From positions 183,787 through 247,786 of the forward strand of contig NZ_RHNT01000001.1 of NCBI RefSeq assembly GCF_003946325.1: a DNA stretch of 64,000 nucleotides, given 5' to 3'. The stretch's first letter is position 1. Each line of letters begins with the position of its first letter. Positions 39,038 to 48,105 of this stretch are shown here, in pieces. The position numbers were made by a program, and so were the translations under genes. Under the pieces are notes generated by a model, which was not told where the DNA came from, did no database searches, and saw nothing but the letters and a program-made list of their open reading frames with translations. Origin of the DNA: Companilactobacillus furfuricola (GTDB taxonomy: Bacteria > Bacillota > Bacilli > Lactobacillales > Lactobacillaceae).

Positions 39038-40015
39038 TTATTTTTCTTTTGAGTCTGTATCCTCATATGCATCGATAATTTCAGCGACTACTGGGTGTCT
39101 TACAACGTCAGCAGAAGTAAAGTTCACAAATTCGATGTGTGGTAAATTTTGTAAAATCTTTTCAGCCTGAACTAAGCCACTGCGGCCATGTCCAGGGATG
39201 TCGATCTGGGTAGCGTCACCATTGACGATCATCTTTGAGTCAAAGCCCAAACGAGTTAAGAACATCTTCATTTGTTCTCGAGTAGTATTCTGAGCCTCAT
39301 CCAAAATAACAAATGATTCATCCAAAGTCCGACCTCTCATATAAGCTAATGGTGCCACTTCGATCACACCACGTTCTAAGAGACGATTAGTGTGATCGGC
39401 ACCCATAATGGCATAAAGAGCATCATAAATTGGTCTTAAATAAGGATCGACTTTTTCTTTTAAATCTCCAGGCAAGAAACCAAGACTTTCACCAGCCTCA
39501 ACTGCTGGACGGGTCAAAACGATCCGTTGCACTCGGCCAGCTTTCAAAGCAGCAACAGCCATTACCACTGCAACATACGTTTTACCAGTACCAGCAGGCC
39601 CAATACCGAAAGTAATATCGTTATGACGAATAGCGTTGACATATTGCCTTTGACCAAAATTTCTCACTCGGACCGGCTTACCACTAAAGTCTTTGATCAA
39701 TTCCTCTTTGTAAAGATCATCAAAATAGTCCAGAGTTCCTATCTCTGCCATTTTCAAACCACTGACGATGTCGGCTGAACCAAAAGTTATTCCAGTGTTA
39801 GACAGCTTAATTAGCTTACTGATAAGAGAATTAGCTTTGCTAACATCGCTGCCGTTGCCGACAATATCGATTTGATCACCAAAAGCATGGACCTTAACAT
39901 TCAGTCCTTCTTCGATCAAATTTAAGTTACCATCATTAACGCCAAAAATATTGATCGCATCTTGCGGATCATTAATCTGAATTGTTTTCTTAGTTTGTTG
40001 CTCATTTTCAGTCAA
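39038..40015 (-). CDS. phoH: PhoH-like ATPase (PhoL)
   Basis: This 325-aa protein has a PhoH-type P-loop ATPase domain: GPAGTGKTYVAVVMAV (Walker A), LTRPAVEAGESLGFLPGDL, FVILDEAQNTTREQMKMFLTR (Walker B) and NGDATQIDIPG. An N-terminal KH-like/GIN-type part precedes it. The ATPase is thought to act with YbeY in RNA metabolism, an inference from operon conservation. TTG 40015 follows AGGGGTG at 7 nt. It heads the operon phoH-ybeY-cdd-era-recO. Confidence 0.94.
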   Translation of the reverse strand: MTENEQQTKKTIQINDPQDAINIFGVNDGNLNLIEEGLNVKVHAFGDQIDIVGNGSDVSKANSLISKLIKLSNTGITFGSADIVSGLKMAEIGTLDYFDDLYKEELIKDFSGKPVRVRNFGQRQYVNAIRHNDITFGIGPAGTGKTYVAVVMAVAALKAGRVQRIVLTRPAVEAGESLGFLPGDLKEKVDPYLRPIYDALYAIMGADHTNRLLERGVIEVAPLAYMRGRTLDESFVILDEAQNTTREQMKMFLTRLGFDSKMIVNGDATQIDIPGHGRSGLVQAEKILQNLPHIEFVNFTSADVVRHPVVAEIIDAYEDTDSKEK

Positions 40016-40082
40016 TAAATCACACCCCTGTCGTTACTTTGAATGATACCATAACGTTGGTAAAAACTTGTAGGAAAAGAAA

Positions 40083-40111
40083 AAGAACACTGTCAAAATA
40101 GCAGTATTCTT
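40083..40111 (-). promoter_or_regulatory. Hairpin in the presumed phoH 5' leader
   Basis: AAGAACACTG / CAGTATTCTT (9 of 10 paired) with a 9-nt loop. Read on the minus strand it is followed by a T-rich tract (TTTCTTTTCC). An attenuator in the phoH leader or a second terminator behind rpsU are both possible. A TATAAT lies further upstream on the minus strand, at about 40140-40148. Confidence 0.4.
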
Positions 40112-40231
40112 CAAAAAAAATTAGAAAATACAATTATTGTATATTATAGAAAATTTTCACACACTGATGGAAATTATCAAATCATTTCAAGGTTCAACTA
40201 TCAATCAGCCAGTGATTTGAAAAAAGTCCAT

Positions 40232-40262
40232 CAAAAAAACCATACCCAATGGATATGGTTTA
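40232..40262 (-). terminator. rpsU terminator
   Basis: Stem AAACCATA / TATGGTTT with extra CC/GG pairs, directly after the rpsU stop; minus-strand reading ends in a T run. Confidence 0.8.
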
Positions 40263-40265
40263 TTA

Positions 40266-40448
40266 TTAACGACGCTTCTTGTTACGCTTACGAGCAGCCT
40301 CGGATTTTAACTTTCTCTTAACACTTGGTTTTTCGTAGAATTCGCGTTTTCTGTATTCTTGAAGTGTACCACTCTTTGAGACAGAACGTTTAAAGCGACG
40401 AAGAGCATCATCAAGCGACTCATTTTCATGAACGATAGTTTTTGCCAT
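40266..40448 (-). CDS. rpsU: 30S ribosomal protein S21
   Basis: The 60-aa S21 begins [20 protein letters not shown], has the family core [18 protein letters not shown] and ends in a basic tail with KRNKKRR. ATG 40448 is preceded by AAGGAGGGA. The frame is open further upstream without a ribosome site there. It is monocistronic, divergent from the PPDK regulator gene. Confidence 0.97.
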   Translation of the reverse strand: MAKTIVHENESLDDALRRFKRSVSKSGTLQEYRKREFYEKPSVKRKLKSEAARKRNKKRR

Positions 40449-40568
40449 ATGATATCCCTCCTTCCGATATTGAACGTAACTGCCTATTTCTTTCACAGTT
40501 CATATGTTATTATAACAAAAAGAGCTTAATGTTCAAACTATTTTTTCATTTTTTTAGGAGGAGCTTTC

Positions 40569-41390
40569 ATGACAAAAGAACAAAATGTCTTTATTTTATC
40601 CGATGCCGCCGGTGAAACCGCTGAAAAAGTGGCACAAGCAGCATTCTCACAGTTCCCAGAACTAGATACTAGCTTCACGAAATTTCCCTTTGTTAAAAAT
40701 GATTCCACACTAGAACACATTCTAGATATGGCTAAAGAAAAAGATGCAGTCATTGTTCACACAATTGTATCAAAAGCTACGATCCATACGATCGAAGACT
40801 TCTGTCAGAAAAATAATATCACATATTACGACGTAATAAACCCAATAATTGGAACTTTTTCACAATTAACGGGAATTGACCCCGTGAGAAAGAAAGGTCT
40901 GACACATAGTCTTGACACACAATATTTCGATATGATCTCAGCAATGGAGTTTACCTTAAATAATGATGATGGGCAAAATCCAAAGGGGTTCTTGGAAGCA
41001 GATCTTGTTTTACTGGGCATCTCCAGAACATCGAAGACTCCCCTGTCACTTTATTTAGCAAACAAAGGATTAAAAGTTGCTAATATGCCACTAGTACCGC
41101 AAGCTCAGATCCCTAAAGAACTATGGAAGGTCGATTCCAATAAAGTGATCGGCTTAACGACTGACATGAACGTTCTTTTAAAGATCAGACGTCAACGGAT
41201 GATTGCCTATGGATTAGACCCAAACAATATGTATTCTGCAAAAGACGAGATCGAAAAAGAACTCCAATTTTCAAATAATATTTATGATAAGATCGGCTGT
41301 TATGTGATTAATACTGCTGATCGTTCAATCGAGGAAACTGCGGCATTGATTATGGAACAACTTAATTTTAATGGATTTCATAAAAGCTAG
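40569..41390 (+). CDS. Pyruvate, phosphate dikinase regulatory protein (kinase/pyrophosphorylase, DUF299)
   Basis: This 273-aa bifunctional regulator phosphorylates and dephosphorylates PPDK-type enzymes (or PEP synthase in relatives). The N-terminal NVFILSDAAGETAEKVAQAA and the P-loop-like LGISRTSKTPLSLYLANKG are family signatures; VIGLTTD and SAKDEIEKEL follow. AGGAGG precedes ATG. No PPDK gene is in the window, so the target is elsewhere or not PPDK. B. subtilis YqfL lies in a related neighbourhood near rpoD-dnaG-glyQS. Confidence 0.92.
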   Translation: MTKEQNVFILSDAAGETAEKVAQAAFSQFPELDTSFTKFPFVKNDSTLEHILDMAKEKDAVIVHTIVSKATIHTIEDFCQKNNITYYDVINPIIGTFSQLTGIDPVRKKGLTHSLDTQYFDMISAMEFTLNNDDGQNPKGFLEADLVLLGISRTSKTPLSLYLANKGLKVANMPLVPQAQIPKELWKVDSNKVIGLTTDMNVLLKIRRQRMIAYGLDPNNMYSAKDEIEKELQFSNNIYDKIGCYVINTADRSIEETAALIMEQLNFNGFHKS

Positions 41391-41408
41391 CCTCGGGCTG
41401 GCTTTTTT
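41383..41408 (+). terminator. Terminator overlapping the end of the PPDK regulator gene
   Basis: AAAGCTAGCC / GGCTGGCTTT (one G-U pair) with a T run. The gene's TAG stop is in the left arm. Confidence 0.8.
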
Positions 41409-41436
41409 CATACAAATATTTTTGATCTTAATACGT

Positions 41437-41485
41437 AAAAACAGCTAACGTTATCGCACTGCGATTTGAACGTTAGCTGTTTTTA
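41437..41485. terminator. Bidirectional terminator between the PPDK regulator and nfo
   Basis: Perfect outer stem AAAAACAGCTAACGTT / AACGTTAGCTGTTTTT with a further ATCGC/GCGAT stem inside; T runs on both strands. Confidence 0.9.
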
Positions 41486-41507
41486 TTTGAAATATATGAT
41501 TTCACGC

Positions 41508-42407
41508 TTAGATACTGTTGATTAGCTTCTTTTTCATTTCAGGATCAAATGTTTCGCTTCTCAGCATATCGATTTCTTCTTTAAATGCGGGCACGCCTTT
41601 TTTGTCATTTTCATCTTTCTTGACGTATGGCGTTTCCATGATCTTAGGAACTTGTTCTAGTTGTGGATGATGTGCCACGTAATTTAAAGCGTCGAATCCG
41701 ATCGTACCAAAGCCGATGTCATCGTGACGATCTTTGTGTGAACCTCGTTCGTTCTTGGAGTCATTCAGATGCACGACTGAAATTTTGTCGATTCCTAAAA
41801 TGTGATCAAATTCGTTTAAGACACCGTCAAAATCATTTTTGATGTCATATCCTGCATCACTCATATGACACGTATCGATCGTTACTGATAACTTGTCGTT
41901 TTTTTGACAGTGATCAAATATTTGAGCTATTTGTTCAAAGGTTATTCCGACTTCAGTACCCTTTCCAGCCATAGTCTCAATGGCAATACTAACATTTTGT
42001 TGCTCATCGATGATCTCATCCATTGCTTCAGCAATTTGCTTTAATGCGACATCTGGACCTTTGCCCAGGTGCGCACCTGGATGAAAACTTAACGCTTGAA
42101 TGCCCAAAGCATCGCAACGTTTGATCTCACCTTGCATGAATTCAATTCCAAATTGGAGATTTTGTGGCTTAACGGTATTGCCAAGATTGATGATATAAGG
42201 TGCATGACCAATGATGTTATTGATCCCATACTCTTCTAGTAATTTCTTACCTTCTTCGATCCTCATCTCAGAAGTGTCTTTACGACGAGTATTTTGTGAA
42301 GCTCCAGTAAAAATCATCATTGCATTAGCTCCATAACTGTGAGCTTCTTGCGCTGATCCAACTAACATTTTTGGTGCCTTCATGGCAACATGTGACCCAA
42401 TTATCAT
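41508..42407 (-). CDS. nfo: Endonuclease IV (AP endonuclease)
   Basis: This 299-aa zinc AP endonuclease acts in base excision repair downstream of glycosylases such as Nth. It begins MIIGSHVAMKAPKML; metal motifs include SFHPGAHLG, VSIAIETMAGKG, LSVTIDTCHMSDAGYD, VVHLNDSKNERGSHKDRHDDI and GFGTIGF. ATG 42407 follows GGAGG. The upstream open frame to 42512 overlaps the yitT-like gene and is not used. Confidence 0.95.
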   Translation of the reverse strand: MIIGSHVAMKAPKMLVGSAQEAHSYGANAMMIFTGASQNTRRKDTSEMRIEEGKKLLEEYGINNIIGHAPYIINLGNTVKPQNLQFGIEFMQGEIKRCDALGIQALSFHPGAHLGKGPDVALKQIAEAMDEIIDEQQNVSIAIETMAGKGTEVGITFEQIAQIFDHCQKNDKLSVTIDTCHMSDAGYDIKNDFDGVLNEFDHILGIDKISVVHLNDSKNERGSHKDRHDDIGFGTIGFDALNYVAHHPQLEQVPKIMETPYVKKDENDKKGVPAFKEEIDMLRSETFDPEMKKKLINSI

Positions 42408-42420
42408 TCTTGACCCTCCA

Positions 42421-43299
42421 TTAATAAATGTGTTTCTGATAAAACCTACCCAATACCTTAACAGTATCCGTAACACTGACGAAAGCATGTGGATCTGATT
42501 CATACATCGCATTTTCTAATTCATGCTGTTCAGCTCGGGAAATAACAGTGAACAAGATCGTCTTTTGTTGATGCTTATAAGCACCTTCCGCATCGTGAAC
42601 GATAGTGATCCCACGACGCATCTCATTTTGAATCTCAGTGATAACAGATTTAGGTTTAGACGTAACGATCATCACTTGTAGCTTTTGATCCTTGTTATAG
42701 ATCATATCGATTACTTGTCCGTTAATAAAAATACTTACCGCACTATATAGCGCATGGACCCAGCCGAATAAAAATCCCGCAAAAGCAATGATCATTAAAT
42801 TAAACATAATATTGATCGTACCAACACTTTTACCCGTTTTCCTTCTTAGTACGATCCCGATGATATCAATACCACCAGTTGAGATTCCGTTACGCAGAGC
42901 CATTCCGGTACCAAATCCATTGACCACCGCACCAAAGATCGCACAGACCAAAGGGTCTGCCGTGATCTCCAAAGGCGGGATCCAGTGCATCATGAACGAT
43001 GATAAAATGACTGCTACAAACGTAAACATGGTAAATTTGTGTTCGATCTTCGTCCAAGCTAATACAAACAGTGGTGCGTTTAATACAACTAGCATAATAG
43101 CCGTTGAAATATGAAATGGGAACCACCGCTCAGTAATAGTTGAGACCAACTGAGCAGCACCAGTAATACCAGAACCATAAATTCCACCTGGTGTCCAAAA
43201 CATATTAACGGCTATTGATACGGTAATAGAATAAAGAAAAGCAACTGATAATTTCGATAAGCTTTGATGTCTTTCAATCAACTTATCCAGTTCATCCAT
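42421..43299 (-). CDS. YitT family membrane protein (DUF161 + DUF2179)
   Basis: This 292-aa protein has about five to six membrane segments in the first 200 residues, with the duplicated glycine-rich motifs MFWTPGGIYGSGITG and ALRNGISTGGIDIIG, and a C-terminal cytoplasmic DUF2179 domain (about 205-290). Transport substrate unknown. ATG follows AGGAGAA. It lies 13 nt upstream of nfo. Confidence 0.88.
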   Translation of the reverse strand: MDELDKLIERHQSLSKLSVAFLYSITVSIAVNMFWTPGGIYGSGITGAAQLVSTITERWFPFHISTAIMLVVLNAPLFVLAWTKIEHKFTMFTFVAVILSSFMMHWIPPLEITADPLVCAIFGAVVNGFGTGMALRNGISTGGIDIIGIVLRRKTGKSVGTINIMFNLMIIAFAGFLFGWVHALYSAVSIFINGQVIDMIYNKDQKLQVMIVTSKPKSVITEIQNEMRRGITIVHDAEGAYKHQQKTILFTVISRAEQHELENAMYESDPHAFVSVTDTVKVLGRFYQKHIY

Positions 43300-43380
43300 G
43301 AAAAATTCTCCTAGTTATTTGTTCATTAATATATACGTTGTAATCTTACCACAAATACTAGTGAATACTCACGGAATACG

Positions 43381-43899
43381 TTACTTTTGATGTTTTTGAA
43401 TATAAGCTGCGCGTCCACCCATTTCTTCCATTTCAAATCTCTCAGGATTCTTCTTGTAGAAGTCTTGGTGATAATCTTCAGCTACATAAAATTCTTTGGC
43501 TGGCAAGATCTGAGTAACGATCGGATCGTCAAACTCACCTGACTCAGCTAATTGTTTCTTTGAAGCTTCTGCAATTTGTTTCTGTTCATCATTCGCGTAA
43601 TAAATCACAGGACGATAACTATCGCCACGATCTTGGAATTGCCCCGTAGCATCAGTTGGATCAGCTACCATCCAATAAATTTCAACTAATTCTTTGTATG
43701 AAATAATGTCAGCATCGTAAGTGATCTTAACTGCTTCAGTATGTCCAGTAGTTTCAGAACAAACTTGTTCATAAGTAGGATTAGGAACGTGTCCACCAGT
43801 ATATCCAGAAATAACCGAGATAATACCAGGTTGTTGATCAAATGGATGGACCATGCACCAGAAACATCCACCAGCAAAAATTGCAGTTTCTTCCTTCAT
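43381..43899 (-). CDS. msrA: Peptide methionine sulfoxide reductase MsrA
   Basis: This 172-aa enzyme reduces the S epimer of methionine sulfoxide. The catalytic motif GGCFWC has Cys12; [30 protein letters not shown] and [11 protein letters not shown] complete the family pattern. ATG has GAGGGGG upstream inside the end of msrB; the stop of msrB overlaps by one base. The S- and R-specific enzymes are encoded as two coupled genes. Confidence 0.96.
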   Translation of the reverse strand: MKEETAIFAGGCFWCMVHPFDQQPGIISVISGYTGGHVPNPTYEQVCSETTGHTEAVKITYDADIISYKELVEIYWMVADPTDATGQFQDRGDSYRPVIYYANDEQKQIAEASKKQLAESGEFDDPIVTQILPAKEFYVAEDYHQDFYKKNPERFEMEEMGGRAAYIQKHQK

Positions 43900-44339
43900 T
43901 ATTTGTCCCCCTCATCAACGAACTTCTTGTAGTCGCCATAGCCTTTTGCATCCATCTCATCATATGGGATAAATTTCAAAGCTGCTGAATTGATACAATA
44001 TCTCAATCCACCTTGATCTTGTGGCCCATCAGTAAAGACATGTCCCAAATGCGAATTAGCTGATCCACTACGGACTTCAGTTCTTTCGATACCAATTGAA
44101 GTATCACGATTTTCTTGTAACTTAGCAATTGGCTGACTGAATGAAGGCCATCCACATCCAGCATCGTATTTCTTTGCTGATGAAAATAGTGGTTCACCAC
44201 TTGCAATGTCTACGTAAATACCTTTTTGATAAAAATCATCGTATTCCCCACTAAAAGGCTTCTCTGTAGCTGCGTGTTGAGTAACCATATACTCCATTTC
44301 GTTTAGATCCTCTGTGTTCTTCTTGTATGCGTCTGCCAA
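43899..44339 (-). CDS. msrB: Peptide methionine sulfoxide reductase MsrB
   Basis: This 146-aa enzyme reduces the R epimer of methionine sulfoxide. Motifs: [33 protein letters not shown] and [13 protein letters not shown] with the catalytic Cys. TTG 44339 is chosen because AGGAG lies 8 nt upstream; a GTG at 44348 overlaps that site. The pair probably responds to oxidative stress, but I see no operator. Confidence 0.95.
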   Translation of the reverse strand: MADAYKKNTEDLNEMEYMVTQHAATEKPFSGEYDDFYQKGIYVDIASGEPLFSSAKKYDAGCGWPSFSQPIAKLQENRDTSIGIERTEVRSGSANSHLGHVFTDGPQDQGGLRYCINSAALKFIPYDEMDAKGYGDYKKFVDEGDK

Positions 44340-44483
44340 TAAAATCACTCCTTTGTATATAAAATAGTATAAACAACCACATATCGTTTACTAATATTTT
44401 GCTCATAAATTTTTAAAAAAATTCAAGCAATTGTTTGCAAAAAAACATTATGGCGGGATATATTCTAAGAATATTTTTGAGTA

Positions 44484-44517
44484 AAAAAAGCATCCTAGAT
44501 TATTTCCAGGATGCTTC
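44484..44517 (-). terminator. Terminator of the hisS-aspS operon
   Basis: AAAGCATCCT / AGGATGCTT with a 10-nt loop; the minus-strand reading ends in a T run. Confidence 0.85.
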
Positions 44518-44523
44518 TAATTA

Positions 44524-46296
44524 TTATTTATCTTTATCGGCTACTTCAATACCAAGTTCTTGCAATTGCTCGTCAGATACCCGAGCAGGCGCATGTGTCA
44601 TTGGTTCAGTAGCATTTGAATTCTTAGGGAATGAAATTACGTCACGAATATTGTCTTTACCGGACAACAACATAGCGAAACGATCAAGACCAATTGCTAA
44701 ACCACCATGTGGTGGGCAACCAAATGTCAAGGCATCCAGTAAGTAACCAAATTCAGCATTAGCTCTTTCAGGCGTGAAATCAAGTGCTTTGAGCATCTTT
44801 TCTTGGATGTCACGGTTGTGGATACGGATCGATCCACCACCTAATTCATAGCCATTTAAGACAATATCATAACTTTGAGCGTAAGCCTTATGTGGATCTT
44901 CACCATCATCGAGATAGTGAACGTCTTCTTCATTTGGCATAGTAAATGGATGGTGAGCAGCTGTCCATCTTTGAATACCTTCGTCATATTCAAAGAGTGG
45001 CCAATTTACGACCCAGCAATAAGCAAATTCATTTTCATCGTACAAATGCAAATCTTTAGCGATATCAGTTCTTAACCAACCTAAAGCATCGGCGACAACT
45101 TTCTTGCGATCAGCTACGAATAAGACTAAATCATTATTCTCAAGACCTAATCTCTTCACTAAATCATCTTCATGAGAAGTAATGAATTTAGCAACCGGAC
45201 CTGTCAACTTGTCATCATTATATTTGACCCAAGCAAGACCCTTAGCGCCAAAACGTTTGATGTATTCAGTATAAGCATCGATATTCTTACGTGAATATTT
45301 GTCCGCATTATTCTTAACAACGATAGCTTTGACTTGACCACCGTTATCAATGGCACCTTTGAATACTTTGAATTCTGAATCGGCAAAAATATCATTTAAG
45401 TTTTGTAATTCCATACCAAAACGGATATCTGGTTTATCTGAACCAAAGCGATCCATGGCATCATCCCATTGTATCCGTGGGAATGGCAATTTAACGTCGA
45501 TACCTTTTTCATCCTTCATAACACGAGCAATCAAGCCTTCAGTGACATCTTGGATCTCTTCAGCTGACATGAAACTAGTTTCAATATCGATCTGTGTAAA
45601 TTCTGGTTGACGATCACCACGAAGGTCTTCATCACGGAAGCAGTGAGCTAATTGGAAGTAACGATCAAATCCTCCGACCATCAACAATTGCTTAAACAAT
45701 TGTGGTGATTGAGGCAAAGCATAAAAACTTCCTGGGTAAACACGTGATGGAACTAAGTAATCACGAGCACCTTCAGGAGATGACTTTCCTAAGTTAGGCG
45801 TTTCAATATCGATAAAGCCGTTGTCATACAAGTACTCGTTAACTGAGTGCTTGATTTGAGCTCTAGTTCTAAGTGCTTTTTGCATCACAGGACGACGAAA
45901 ATCTAAGTAACGATACTTTAATTTAGTCTCTTCAGTTGTATCAATGTCGTCAGCAATTTCAAAAGGAGGTGTTTTTGACTTATTCAAAATCTCAAGCTTG
46001 TCAACTAAAACTTCGACCTTCCCCGTCTTCATATCGGGGTTGATAGCTTTTTCACCACGCAATTGAACTTTACCAATAGCGTTGATGACATATTCTGATC
46101 TAAGTGTTTCAGCTTGCTTGAAGATCTCGCCTTCATCGTTATTAAAAACTAATTGAACGATTCCTTTGTAATCACGAAGGTCAACGAAAATAAGTCCACC
46201 TAGATCACGACGACGTTGGACCCATCCATCAAGAGATACGGTTTGACCAACATATTTTTCATCAATATTTCCGCAATAGTCTGTGCGTTTTTGCAT
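44524..46296 (-). CDS. aspS: Aspartyl-tRNA synthetase
   Basis: This 590-aa bacterial-type class II synthetase has an N-terminal OB anticodon-binding domain ([27 protein letters not shown]), motif 2 region ([20 protein letters not shown]), the bacterial GAD insertion (about 290-420) and motif 3 [15 protein letters not shown]. The start overlaps the hisS stop (TAATG). The hisS-aspS order and shared T-box leader are common in Firmicutes. Confidence 0.97.
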   Translation of the reverse strand: MQKRTDYCGNIDEKYVGQTVSLDGWVQRRRDLGGLIFVDLRDYKGIVQLVFNNDEGEIFKQAETLRSEYVINAIGKVQLRGEKAINPDMKTGKVEVLVDKLEILNKSKTPPFEIADDIDTTEETKLKYRYLDFRRPVMQKALRTRAQIKHSVNEYLYDNGFIDIETPNLGKSSPEGARDYLVPSRVYPGSFYALPQSPQLFKQLLMVGGFDRYFQLAHCFRDEDLRGDRQPEFTQIDIETSFMSAEEIQDVTEGLIARVMKDEKGIDVKLPFPRIQWDDAMDRFGSDKPDIRFGMELQNLNDIFADSEFKVFKGAIDNGGQVKAIVVKNNADKYSRKNIDAYTEYIKRFGAKGLAWVKYNDDKLTGPVAKFITSHEDDLVKRLGLENNDLVLFVADRKKVVADALGWLRTDIAKDLHLYDENEFAYCWVVNWPLFEYDEGIQRWTAAHHPFTMPNEEDVHYLDDGEDPHKAYAQSYDIVLNGYELGGGSIRIHNRDIQEKMLKALDFTPERANAEFGYLLDALTFGCPPHGGLAIGLDRFAMLLSGKDNIRDVISFPKNSNATEPMTHAPARVSDEQLQELGIEVADKDK

Positions 46297-47567
46297 TATT
46301 TTTCCTCGATTCCTTTCAGTTCTGCAGCTAAATTTGCTAAAGATACGGGATGTTCTTCACCAGTTGCCATATTCTTAACATTGGCAGTATCATTTTCCAA
46401 CTCATTGTCACCAATGGTTACTGTGTATTTGGCATTTAGATTATTAGCGGATTTGAATTGAGCCTTTGTTTTACGACTCAAATAATCCTTATCGGCTGAA
46501 AATCCAGCTGCACGTAATCCAGCCAAAATCTTTACGGAAGCTTTTTCAGCTTTTTCACCAATAGTAACTAAATATACATCTAAGTCAGTCGTGAGATCTA
46601 ATTGGTCGTCGATCAGCAACAATAGTCTTTCAACACCTAGACCAAATCCGATACCAGGAGTTTCGGGACCACCTAATTCTTCAACTAGGCCGTTGTAACG
46701 GCCACCAGCTAGAACGGTGATTTCTTTATTATTAAAAGCCGGATCTGTCACCATGAACTCAAAAATTGTGTGATTGTAATAATCAAGTCCACGAACCATA
46801 GTTGGGTCAACTTCATAATTAATATCTAAATCATCCAACAGTGACTTCAAGTATTCGAAGCGCTTTGATGAAGCATCATTTAAATAGTCCAAGATCGATG
46901 GAGCATCTTTAACGATTTCTTTGTCGTTCTTGTCTTTACTATCTAGAATACGAAGCGGATTCTTTTCCAAACGGATTTTGGAGTCATCACTAAGTTGATC
47001 CTTAAAGGGCGTAAAATAATCGACCAAAGCTTGATGATAGTTAGCACGAGATTCTGGATCACCTAAAGTGTTGATCGCAACTTTTAAATTCTTGATACCA
47101 AGCTCATTTAAAAAGGCCAGTCCCATTGTGATGATTTCAACATCTAATTCTGGTGAATCGGAACCGAATGCTTCCACACCGATTTGATGGAATTGACGTT
47201 GACGACCTGATTGTGGACGTTCATATCTAAACATTGGCCCTTTGTACCAGACTTTATATGGTTTCACATGCTCTGGACCATAAAGTTTGTTTTCGACGTA
47301 AGCACGAACCACACCAGCCGTTCCTTCCGGTCTTAATGCTAAATGACGATCGCCCTTATCTTTGAAATCATACATTTCCTTAGAAACAATATCGGATGTA
47401 TCACCTGATGATCTTTCAAACACCTCATATGATTCGAAAATTGGTGTACGGATCTCGGAAAAACGATAACGGTCAAAAACATTCTTTGCAACATTTTCAA
47501 CGTATTGCCACTTGCTAGATTCACCTGGCAAAATATCCATAGTACCTTTCGGCTTTTGATAACGCAT
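46296..47567 (-). CDS. hisS: Histidyl-tRNA synthetase
   Basis: This 423-aa class II synthetase shows [18 protein letters not shown] at the N-terminus, motif 2 [15 protein letters not shown] and [16 protein letters not shown], the His-specific motif [14 protein letters not shown], motif 3 [15 protein letters not shown] and a C-terminal anticodon-binding domain (about 330-423). ATG 47567 follows AGGGG. The leader contains a T-box and then a further structured repeat before the start codon. Confidence 0.97.
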   Translation of the reverse strand: MRYQKPKGTMDILPGESSKWQYVENVAKNVFDRYRFSEIRTPIFESYEVFERSSGDTSDIVSKEMYDFKDKGDRHLALRPEGTAGVVRAYVENKLYGPEHVKPYKVWYKGPMFRYERPQSGRQRQFHQIGVEAFGSDSPELDVEIITMGLAFLNELGIKNLKVAINTLGDPESRANYHQALVDYFTPFKDQLSDDSKIRLEKNPLRILDSKDKNDKEIVKDAPSILDYLNDASSKRFEYLKSLLDDLDINYEVDPTMVRGLDYYNHTIFEFMVTDPAFNNKEITVLAGGRYNGLVEELGGPETPGIGFGLGVERLLLLIDDQLDLTTDLDVYLVTIGEKAEKASVKILAGLRAAGFSADKDYLSRKTKAQFKSANNLNAKYTVTIGDNELENDTANVKNMATGEEHPVSLANLAAELKGIEEK

Positions 47568-47587
47568 ATTCTATACCCCTTTAAAAA

Positions 47588-47712
47588 AATTAGAGAGTGC
47601 AAGGAGATGGTCAGCTGCTGAGGATTAACGGACTATCAGCACTAGAGTGCTGCTTGCAGCGCTCGCTGATAGTTTGTTAACCGGAGGCCGCTTTCTCCTG
47701 GAACTCGTTTCA
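47588..47712. repeat. Structured intergenic repeat, copy 1 (in the hisS leader)
   Basis: On the plus strand: an outer arm GAGTGCAAGGAGA (47595-47607) pairs with TCTCCTGGAACTC (47694-47706), 11 of 13. A long inner hairpin has arms 47622-47640 and 47665-47682: 18 pairs, two of them G-U, with one bulge. Its tip is GAGTGCTGC / GCAGCGCTC (47645-47664). Between the stems lie ATGGTCAGCTGCTGAGGATT and CCGGAGGCCGCT. The same blocks recur at 49420-49545. On the transcribed (minus) strand it sits between the T-box terminator and the hisS start. Confidence 0.7.
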
Positions 47713-47713
47713 A

Positions 47714-47885
47714 ACAAAAAAGCATCCTCGTCAAAACGACAAGGGTGCTTTCATGGCACGGTACCACCTAGTTTATTTCTACAGTTAACGCCTGCCAAAC
47801 GTTTGTGTTTCGTCACGAAGACATTTACTGCCTGATCTCAGCATACAGGCTCTCTGTGAAGTAAATCGGTTTGATTAAATAATAT
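47714..47885 (-). promoter_or_regulatory. T-box leader of hisS-aspS
   Basis: On the minus strand TAGGTGGTACCG (47759-47770) is the T-box, and a terminator follows at 47714-47752 (AAGCACCCTTGTC / GACGAGGATGCTT with T run). A CAC triplet (47805-47807) in the right region is a candidate histidine specifier. The leader suggests induction when tRNA(His) is uncharged. Confidence 0.88.
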
Positions 47886-47891
47886 AGTTCT

Positions 47892-47920
47892 AAATTAATC
47901 AAAAATGATACAATTGTCAA
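47892..47920 (-). promoter_or_regulatory. hisS promoter
   Basis: On the minus strand: TTGACA (47915-47920), 17-nt spacer, TAATTT (47892-47897), placed directly upstream of the T-box leader. The rest of the gap up to 48105 is AT-rich and must hold the amidase promoter, which I cannot assign. Confidence 0.65.
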
Positions 47921-48105
47921 GTTTCTTTCATTGTCTTGGAGCTTTTTTTGAAACATTGCAATGAATATTAGTAAATTTATTTTCAAAATAATCAAATTTT
48001 CTATAAATATTCTTTATTCTGCGCCAAAAGACTAGATTTTTTAGTAATATATAAAGTATGAGGAAAAGTAACCTATTTTTGCGAGTCAAAAAAGGAATGT
48101 TTTTT

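Noticed and set aside
42408..42512. N-terminal extension of nfo
   Set aside because: It overlaps the coding end of the YitT-type gene, and the family start MIIGSH with GGAGG is at 42407.
48058..48105. Earlier amidase start at an in-frame ATG
   Set aside because: No ribosome site; the ATG at 48106 has AAAGGA and gives a normal signal-peptide start.
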